Source: Candidatus Woesearchaeota archaeon (GTDB lineage Archaea; Nanoarchaeota; Nanoarchaeia; Woesearchaeales; CALCXY01). Taken from it: a DNA stretch of 11,216 bases. The stretch lies in assembly GCA_030751555.1 (NCBI GenBank), contig JASMFX010000013.1, forward strand, positions 1 through 11,216. Reading direction: 5' to 3'. How positions within the stretch are numbered: position 1 is the stretch's first letter; each line of letters opens with the position of its first letter. Positions 6,995 to 11,216 of the stretch are shown here, one piece after another. The translations under genes were made by a program, and so were the position numbers. The notes beneath the pieces were generated by a model. The model was not told where the DNA came from, did not search any database, and worked only from the letters and a program-made list of their open reading frames with translations.

Positions 6995-7606
6995 ATGAAA
7001 CTCATATCACAAGGAGCAGAGGCAAAGCTCTACCAAGATAAAAAGCTTTTAATTAAAGATAGGACTAAGAAGAGCTATCGGATTAAGGAGATTGATGATA
7101 AATTAAGGGGGAGACGGACAAGGCGTGAGGCTAAGATTCTTTCTAAACTGCGTAATTTTGGATTAGCAGTTCCTAAGCTTTACGGTTGTGATGATGCACA
7201 AAAGATCACCATGGACTTTATTCCAGGGGATAGGCTAAGCGAGGTTCTTGATAAGAAAGATTGGAAGAAAATCTGTAAAGAGATTGGGGAGAAAATAGGG
7301 TTGATGCATAACAATCACATTATTCATGGAGATCTGACAACCTCCAATATGATTCTTCATAAAGATGTTTATTTTATTGACTTTGGGCTTAGTTATGAAT
7401 CATTTAAAGTAGAGGATATGGCTGTTGATCTGCATATTCTTAAGCAGGCTTTAGAGTCAAAGCATTGGAAAATCTGGGAGAAAGGATTTGATACTGTTGT
7501 TAAGGGTTATCTTGGTAAGGCAGAGCAAGGAAAAGAGGTTATGGAGCGGCTTGTGACTGTTGAGAAAAGAGGAAGGTATAAGCAGAAGGCTAAGAAGAGT
7601 ATTTAG
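6995..7606 (+). CDS. bud32: KEOPS complex kinase/ATPase Bud32
   Basis: 203 residues from ATG 6995. A longer frame from GTG 6926 is rejected because it would translate through the tRNA intron and 3' exon. Bud32 is the small atypical protein kinase of KEOPS (Kae1, Bud32, Cgi121, Pcc1). With Kae1 it installs t6A at position 37 of ANN-decoding tRNAs. The visible kinase motifs are the shortened glycine loop SQGAEAKLY (5-13), a Lys at about 21, the Arg/Glu helix RGRRTRREAKIL (38-49), the catalytic loop HGDLTTSN at 111-118 with D113, and DFG at 129-131. The length is normal for the stand-alone archaeal form and it is not fused to Kae1. The C-terminus is a basic KRGRYKQKAKKSI tail, typical of the family. 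The last 17 bp overlap the convergent radical SAM gene. Confidence 0.95.
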   Translation: MKLISQGAEAKLYQDKKLLIKDRTKKSYRIKEIDDKLRGRRTRREAKILSKLRNFGLAVPKLYGCDDAQKITMDFIPGDRLSEVLDKKDWKKICKEIGEKIGLMHNNHIIHGDLTTSNMILHKDVYFIDFGLSYESFKVEDMAVDLHILKQALESKHWKIWEKGFDTVVKGYLGKAEQGKEVMERLVTVEKRGRYKQKAKKSI

Positions 7607-9104
7607 ATGAATCTGCCATACCTTTAAACACTCCAGCTCCATAGTTTTTTAGACGAGTATTTGCAAATTCAAGGATTTGCTTTGCTGCTGTTTCAGCGTG
7701 GTCATATGTTATACTTGTGCAATTATTGATGTATGCTCTTGACAGCGCATCGCTATTCACTGGCCAATCAAGTTCACCATTTACTTGCCATAGGCCCATT
7801 TTCTTCAAAATTCTTCCATAGTAATTGTTTGGTAATGGGAGGATTGGTTGTGCCTCGACTTCTGTAACAAGTCCCTCAGTGATAATCATCTTTACCCAAT
7901 CAACAGTTTCTCTAAGTGTATCTTCTGTTTCTGGTTCAGTGCCTAATACAAACGAGCCATAGGCGTGGATACCAGCTTCTTTCAACATGATTAGTGCTTT
8001 GTAATTTTTTTCTACACTGTCATGAGGACCTTTCATATGCTTCAATGTAGTGTCACATCCTGATTCTAATCCTATATTGACTCTGAAAACACCAAGTTCT
8101 TTGAACTGATCAATAAGTGCTGGTCGTCTGACTATATCTAATGCTTGGGCATAGACAAAGAGTTTTGGATCGAATCCTAGATCGTCTGGTTTGGTTCGAA
8201 CAAGTCCTTCAATATATTTTGGAAAGCTGGAAAAGCTGTCGCAGACTTCGTAAAATACATTTGCATTGACTTGTTCATTGGCTATTTTGACCTCTTCCCA
8301 GAAAATCTCTGGTGAAGAGAACGTTGGTTCAAGAAACATATCACAGTGTTTGCACTGAGTTTCTTCTTTTGATCTGCTACAGCCACGGGCTCTGTTAATT
8401 GTGGTTACTCCAGTGACTGGTTCATCATGGAGATGGGCAAATCTTTCTAGATAATTTTCTAAGTATTTTTGCCAGTGCTGCTCCGGATAGAGAGTTCTAT
8501 TAGGGATTGGAAAACTATCTAATGCTGTGGATCTGTTTTGGGGTTTATAGTTATTGGTTCCAAAAATAGAGATGAGTTTCTCTTTTGCAAAGTCATATGG
8601 AATTGTGTAATCTCTTAGATCCTCCCTTAAAGGGTTGCTCATTCGTCCAGCAATATCTAATCTTCCATCGGCTGGATTATCCCCTAACATAAGATCTACA
8701 ATGGTATTGAGGAGTGCCTGTTCTCCATATTCAGCAACAGCAACAAAATCAACATAGGGCCTGTTTGTGATAATTTCTCCATTAAGTTGGGCAGCTTGGT
8801 CATTGCCAAAAATAGTATAGGAACCACTATCTTTAGCACATTTTGCTATCTCAAGACTATTACGGTAGCTTGTTGCTAGTACACTTACTCCCACAAGGCC
8901 AGGTTTTAATTTTTGGATTTCCTCCAAAATGGCTTCCTGGGGCATTACACCCCCATCTCTACAGATTACATAGGGATATCCTTTTTTCTTGACAAAGCTT
9001 CCTAATGCAAGCACACCCAAGGCTGGAAAGCTATAATCATTTGGGATACTTGAAAACCCTGGATCGTTCCCTGCGTTGACAAGGTAGACTAGTTTGTTCT
9101 GCAT
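7590..9104 (-). CDS. Radical SAM protein with N-terminal B12-binding-like region, unusual cysteine spacing
   Basis: 504 residues from ATG 9104. An in-frame GTG at 9119 would add five residues, and an AGGTGG at 9116-9121 could be its context or a distant Shine-Dalgarno for 9104. Residues about 25-140 (FPALGVLALGSFVKKKGY, GLVGVSVLATSY, FGNDQAAQLNGE, VDFVAVAEYGEQAL) follow the cobalamin-binding Rossmann pattern of B12-radical SAM enzymes. The DxHxxG motif for base-off B12 is absent. After a linker, NRARGC begins the radical SAM domain. The cysteines are C242, C251 and C254 (C-x8-C-x2-C), not the usual C-x3-C-x2-C. NIGLESG and a FVLGTEPETEDTL segment (the usual F-I-x-G-x-P-x-E-T region) follow. 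The substrate is unknown. The gene is divergent from a tandem Lrp regulator. Confidence 0.85.
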   Translation of the reverse strand: MQNKLVYLVNAGNDPGFSSIPNDYSFPALGVLALGSFVKKKGYPYVICRDGGVMPQEAILEEIQKLKPGLVGVSVLATSYRNSLEIAKCAKDSGSYTIFGNDQAAQLNGEIITNRPYVDFVAVAEYGEQALLNTIVDLMLGDNPADGRLDIAGRMSNPLREDLRDYTIPYDFAKEKLISIFGTNNYKPQNRSTALDSFPIPNRTLYPEQHWQKYLENYLERFAHLHDEPVTGVTTINRARGCSRSKEETQCKHCDMFLEPTFSSPEIFWEEVKIANEQVNANVFYEVCDSFSSFPKYIEGLVRTKPDDLGFDPKLFVYAQALDIVRRPALIDQFKELGVFRVNIGLESGCDTTLKHMKGPHDSVEKNYKALIMLKEAGIHAYGSFVLGTEPETEDTLRETVDWVKMIITEGLVTEVEAQPILPLPNNYYGRILKKMGLWQVNGELDWPVNSDALSRAYINNCTSITYDHAETAAKQILEFANTRLKNYGAGVFKGMADSSKYSS

Positions 9105-9144
9105 TGATATTTTTACCACCTGAGAATGATAAACTCGGGAAGGA

Positions 9145-9155
9145 ATATAAAATAT
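9145..9155 (-). promoter_or_regulatory. TATA-like promoter of the radical SAM gene
   Basis: The minus strand reads ATATTTTATAT. It predicts a start near 9124 and so a leader of about 20 nt to ATG 9104, or about 5 nt to GTG 9119. It lies about 35 bp from the divergent TATA box of the Lrp gene. Confidence 0.5.
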
Positions 9156-9166
9156 GGTATGCTTAA

Positions 9167-9214
9167 TTTTGACAAACAGTAAGATTTATATAGAAAAAGT
9201 TATTATTGTCTAAA
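9167..9214. promoter_or_regulatory. Candidate operator: inverted repeat flanking the Lrp TATA box
   Basis: TTTTGACAA (9167-9175) and TTGTCTAAA (9206-9214) are inverted copies with 8 of 9 matches, 39 bp apart centre to centre. They bracket the TATA box, and the second copy abuts the start codon. A tandem-domain regulator binding both arms would block its own promoter. The site is inferred from symmetry only. Confidence 0.35.
9185..9192 (+). promoter_or_regulatory. TATA box of the tandem Lrp gene
   Basis: TTTATATA is centred 27-28 nt upstream of ATG 9216, predicting an essentially leaderless transcript. Confidence 0.7.
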
Positions 9215-9215
9215 T

Positions 9216-10193
9216 ATGGGTAGAAAAAAGATTAAGTTGGATGTCTATGATAAAAGGATTCTTTTTGAATTAGACAAGAATGCAAGGATATCTACCTCTG
9301 CAATAGCTAAAAATCTAAAGAAGTCAAAGCAGTTTGTTGATTATCGGATTAAAAAGCTGGAGGAGCAGGGGGTGTTGCAGGGGTATGTATCTGTGATAGA
9401 TTATGCACGATTAGGGTATCAAAGCATACGAGTCTATCTGAAGTTTCACAATCTTACCCCTAAAAAGCAGGATGAGATAGAAAATGCGCTCATCAAGGAC
9501 AAAGAGGTGTGGTGGCTTGTTACTGTAGAGGGAAACTGGGATGTTGCTTATGCAATGGCTGTAAAACACGTGGTGGATTTTTACCAATACTGGGATGTTT
9601 TAATGGAAAAATACAGAAAATATATCAGTAGGCGTTCCATCGTCATGTATACTCATATTAAGCAATTTCCGAAGGCATATCTTATCGATACAAAAAATGT
9701 AGGGCAGGGTACTTTGGTGGGTGCTACTAATAAAGTTGAACCTGTTACAGCTTTAGATAAGCAACTCTTAAAATTATTATCAGATAATGGGAGAATGAGT
9801 TTGGTGGAATTATCTCAAGAGTTGAAAAAAAGCCCACAAGTTATTCGGCAGCACATGCGTTCTCTTGAAAAGAGAAAAATTTTGTTAGGATACAGAGCAC
9901 TTATAGATGTCTCATTTTTAGGTTATCGTTATTACAAGTCATACATTAACCTTTTGAACACAACAAGACTCCAAGAATTGGACCAATTTTGTCTCGAGCA
10001 TCCTAATATTTTGACTGTTAATAGAACCATTGGTGGGAGAGATTATGAGATTGAACTACAAGCTAAGAGCTTTGAAGAGTTTGACAGGATTATGAAAGAG
10101 ATACGAAAAATATTTGCTAATATGATCGATGACTATGAGTTTGTTATAGCACGTGAGGAGAAGAAGATGGTTTATTTTCCTTTTGAAGAATGA
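9216..10193 (+). CDS. Tandem Lrp/AsnC-family transcription regulator (two HTH, two effector domains)
   Basis: 325 residues, about twice the usual 150-170. The first unit has an HTH at about 5-62 (LDVYDKRILFELDKNARISTSAIAKNL then KQFVDYRIKKLEEQGVLQGY) and a RAM-like effector domain at about 65-155. The second repeats this plan: HTH at about 173-232 (LDKQLLKLLSDNGRMSLVELSQEL then PQVIRQHMRSLEKRKILLGY) and an effector domain with TVNRTIGGRDYEIELQAKSFEEFD to the end. Both HTH units keep the Lrp signatures D-x-x-I/L-L-x-x-L, an N-x-R after it, and a G-Y end before the I-D strand. Such duplicated forms could act as covalent pseudo-dimers. The ligand is unknown, and many relatives sense amino acids. 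The divergent radical SAM gene is the obvious candidate target, together with autoregulation. Confidence 0.9.
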   Translation: MGRKKIKLDVYDKRILFELDKNARISTSAIAKNLKKSKQFVDYRIKKLEEQGVLQGYVSVIDYARLGYQSIRVYLKFHNLTPKKQDEIENALIKDKEVWWLVTVEGNWDVAYAMAVKHVVDFYQYWDVLMEKYRKYISRRSIVMYTHIKQFPKAYLIDTKNVGQGTLVGATNKVEPVTALDKQLLKLLSDNGRMSLVELSQELKKSPQVIRQHMRSLEKRKILLGYRALIDVSFLGYRYYKSYINLLNTTRLQELDQFCLEHPNILTVNRTIGGRDYEIELQAKSFEEFDRIMKEIRKIFANMIDDYEFVIAREEKKMVYFPFEE

Positions 10194-10200
10194 TACTTGG

Positions 10201-10260
10201 TGTGTGTGGATGTGCCACCCAACATGCTACCTTGTGTCGAGGGCCCGCCCCAACCTCTGA
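10201..10260. other. GC-rich patch in the gap after the Lrp gene
   Basis: 36 of these 60 bases are G or C, well above the surrounding AT-rich sequence. A bulged stem can be drawn between TTGGTG (about 10197-10202) and CACCCAA, and a short GAGG/CCTC stem precedes a TTTTT run. It may be a structured 3' UTR, a terminator region or a small RNA. No known RNA family is recognised. Confidence 0.3.
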
Positions 10261-10264
10261 AGTG

Positions 10265-10295
10265 TTTTTCGCTAATTATGCTCACTTTTCTTTTT
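10265..10295 (+). terminator. Oligo-T terminator region downstream of the Lrp gene
   Basis: T tracts at 10265-10269 and 10286-10295 (TTTTCTTTTT) follow the GC-rich patch and precede the next promoter. This is consistent with archaeal termination of the Lrp transcript. Confidence 0.45.
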
Positions 10296-10302
10296 GGCTT
10301 AT

Positions 10303-10312
10303 CCCCCCCCCC
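10303..10312 (+). repeat. Homopolymer C10 tract
   Basis: Ten consecutive C residues end 11 bp before the TATA box of the next gene. This is the longest G/C homopolymer in the window and is prone to slippage in replication or sequencing. A change in length would alter spacing upstream of the TATA box but not any reading frame I consider real. Confidence 0.9.
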
Positions 10313-10323
10313 AATTAAAAAGC

Positions 10324-10331
10324 TTTTTATA
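10324..10331 (+). promoter_or_regulatory. TATA box of the Cys-rich miniprotein gene
   Basis: TTTTTATA is centred about 26 nt before ATG 10354 and predicts a leaderless transcript. This spacing is the main support for that start. Confidence 0.65.
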
Positions 10332-10353
10332 CTTCTGGATTGGTATTTGATTC

Positions 10354-10611
10354 ATGGGGAAAAAGCATCATCACATACCAGAAGCTAGGTTTGACTCTGC
10401 TATTGTACTTATTATTACTTCTATTATCATTTTTTACTTGTTCTTACAAGCAAATATCGGTCAACCAGTAGCTCCTGAGGAGATTGTTGGGGAAACCTAC
10501 TCTGTTATTGGGGACTTAACCTGTGAGGATGGCTGTTTAGATGAGTGTAGTTGTTCTACCTCTATTTGCTTTGATTGTTATTCTAGGTGTTGTGAGATTG
10601 ATGGTGGTTAA
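10354..10611 (+). CDS. Membrane-anchored cysteine-rich miniprotein, function unknown
   Basis: 85 residues with a well-placed TATA box. Residues 1-12 are basic and His-rich (GKKHHH). Residues 16-33 form one hydrophobic segment (AIVLIITSIIIFYLFLQA). A short acidic linker follows, then a tail with eight Cys in 24 residues: C57, C61, C65, C67, C72, C75, C79 and C80. The positive N-terminus implies N-in topology with the Cys domain outside, where the eight Cys could form four disulfides or bind metal. No CxxC-His zinc pattern is complete. The protein ends in Asp-Gly-Gly. I do not recognise a family. The convergent hisD stop overlaps this stop by 4 bp. It is unlikely to be a Pup/ubiquitin-like modifier because the tail is Cys-rich and membrane-tethered. 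Confidence 0.75.
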   Translation: MGKKHHHIPEARFDSAIVLIITSIIIFYLFLQANIGQPVAPEEIVGETYSVIGDLTCEDGCLDECSCSTSICFDCYSRCCEIDGG

Positions 10612-11216
10612 TCTCTAATCAAAGCAGCTTTTTTGTGTCCTTCTAGGCCTTCTATTTCTGCTAGTTTTGCTGTGTTTTTGATTAATTTTTTTGCTCCTTG
10701 TTTCGTCATCTGTTGCGTGGTAACTATTTTGATGAAATCAAAGATGGATAAGCCTCCTGTATACTTTGCAGCTTGGTTTGTAGGTAAAATATGATTAGGT
10801 CCACTACAATAGTCTCCAAAAACCTCAGCTGAGTAGTTTCCTAAAAACAATGAGCCATAATTCTTTAATTTGTTTACAATGCTTTTTGGATTTCTTATCA
10901 TTAATTCTAGGTGCTCAGGCGCAATTGCATTTGCTACCTCAATTGCATTATTTATTGTTTTCACTATTCTGATCTTCCTATTTTTTAATGCTTCTTTTGC
11001 TATTTCTTTTGTACTGAGGTTTTTCAGTTGAATTTTCATTTCTCTGTCTACTTTTTTTGCCAGAGCTTGACTTGTAGTTACTAAAGTAACCTTAGCATCT
11101 GGATCGTGTTCTGCCTGGGCAATGAGATCTGCAGCAATAAACTCAGGTTTAGCAAAATTATCAGCGATTATCATGATTTCACTCGGTCCAGCAATGCAAT
11201 CTATGCCTACACTACC
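10608..11216 (-). CDS. hisD: Histidinol dehydrogenase, partial (C-terminal 202 residues)
   Basis: The frame runs in from the window edge, so the N-terminal half is missing from view. An internal Met at 11174 is not the start, because the 14 codons before it read GSVGIDCIAGPSEI, a conserved HisD segment. HisD oxidises L-histidinol to L-histidine in two NAD-dependent steps, the last of histidine biosynthesis. Functional residues recognised by comparison with E. coli HisD are the Q-A-E-H-D segment (zinc-binding Gln and His, visible residues 34 and 37), A-P-E-H-L-E (catalytic Glu and His), F-G-D-Y-C-S-G-P-N-H (zinc-binding Asp), and G-L-E-G-H near the end (zinc-binding His). All are present, so the enzyme should be active if the rest is intact. 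Its stop overlaps the convergent miniprotein stop. Confidence 0.96.
   Translation of the reverse strand, partial: GSVGIDCIAGPSEIMIIADNFAKPEFIAADLIAQAEHDPDAKVTLVTTSQALAKKVDREMKIQLKNLSTKEIAKEALKNRKIRIVKTINNAIEVANAIAPEHLELMIRNPKSIVNKLKNYGSLFLGNYSAEVFGDYCSGPNHILPTNQAAKYTGGLSIFDFIKIVTTQQMTKQGAKKLIKNTAKLAEIEGLEGHKKAALIRD

Noticed and set aside
10189..10260. C/D box small RNA in the GC-rich gap
   Set aside because: A CTGA D-box-like element is present, but the only C-box-like sequence is poor and no D'/C' pair with proper spacing was found.
10197..10388. 63-codon frame through the gap after the Lrp gene
   Set aside because: It uses a GTG start, runs through the GC-rich patch and the C10 tract, and crosses the promoter and start of the miniprotein gene in another frame. 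Composition is not protein-like.
10354..10611. The Gly-Gly-ending miniprotein as a ubiquitin-like or Pup-like modifier
   Set aside because: It has a membrane segment and a disulfide-type Cys tail, no beta-grasp or Pup helix pattern, and lies 6.6 kb from the ligase-like gene.

Overview
The window is low-GC archaeal chromosome. The evidence is a ribosomal protein eS1 (S3Ae), a stand-alone Bud32 kinase of the KEOPS complex, an intron-containing tRNA-Gln(CUG) with an A1-U72 pair and no encoded CCA, and TATA boxes about 26 bp upstream of predicted transcript starts that mostly coincide with the start codon (leaderless mRNAs). Small genes, tight packing, a bacterial-type gyrase B and several hypothetical membrane proteins suggest a DPANN-type archaeon (Woesearchaeota/Pacearchaeota-like). 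That lineage call is inference.

Layout. 1-594 (-): a cyclopropane-fatty-acid-synthase-like methyltransferase, cut by the window edge. 712-1218 (+): a lipoprotein with a cupredoxin-like domain lacking the copper-ligand Cys. 1202-2683 (-): a large membrane-anchored helical protein of unknown role, overlapping the lipoprotein gene tail to tail by 17 bp. 2835-2999 (+): a 54-residue basic protein with the strongest Shine-Dalgarno in the window and a hairpin/oligo-T terminator. 3094-3705 (+): a short homologue of the Pup ligase/depupylase (PafA/Dop) family. 3846-5837 (+): gyrB. 5978-6832 (+): ribosomal protein eS1. 6889-6992 (+): tRNA-Gln with a 31-nt intron, followed after 2 nt by bud32 (6995-7606, +). 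7590-9104 (-): a radical SAM protein with a B12-binding-like N-terminal region, again overlapping its convergent neighbour by 17 bp. 9216-10193 (+): a tandem Lrp/AsnC regulator divergent from it. 10354-10611 (+): a membrane-anchored Cys-rich miniprotein. 10608-11216 (-): the C-terminal part of histidinol dehydrogenase, cut by the window edge.

How they work together. eS1, tRNA-Gln, Bud32 and GyrB are housekeeping genes of translation, tRNA modification and DNA topology. Between and around them lie accessory genes. The Lrp regulator and the divergent radical SAM gene form a plausible regulator-target pair, and an inverted repeat flanks the regulator's own TATA box. The best candidate for something unusual is the shortened PafA/Dop-like protein. 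It keeps the N-terminal catalytic motifs (ExE, NGARxYxD, YGSHENY) but is less than half the usual length, and no Pup or proteasome gene is visible nearby. Other points of interest are the tRNA-bud32 junction, a C10 tract just upstream of the promoter of the Cys-rich miniprotein, and a GC-rich patch before it.

No gene-free stretch exceeds 300 bases. The longer gaps (595-711, 2684-2834, 3706-3845, 5838-5977, 9105-9215, 10194-10353) hold the promoters and terminators listed.
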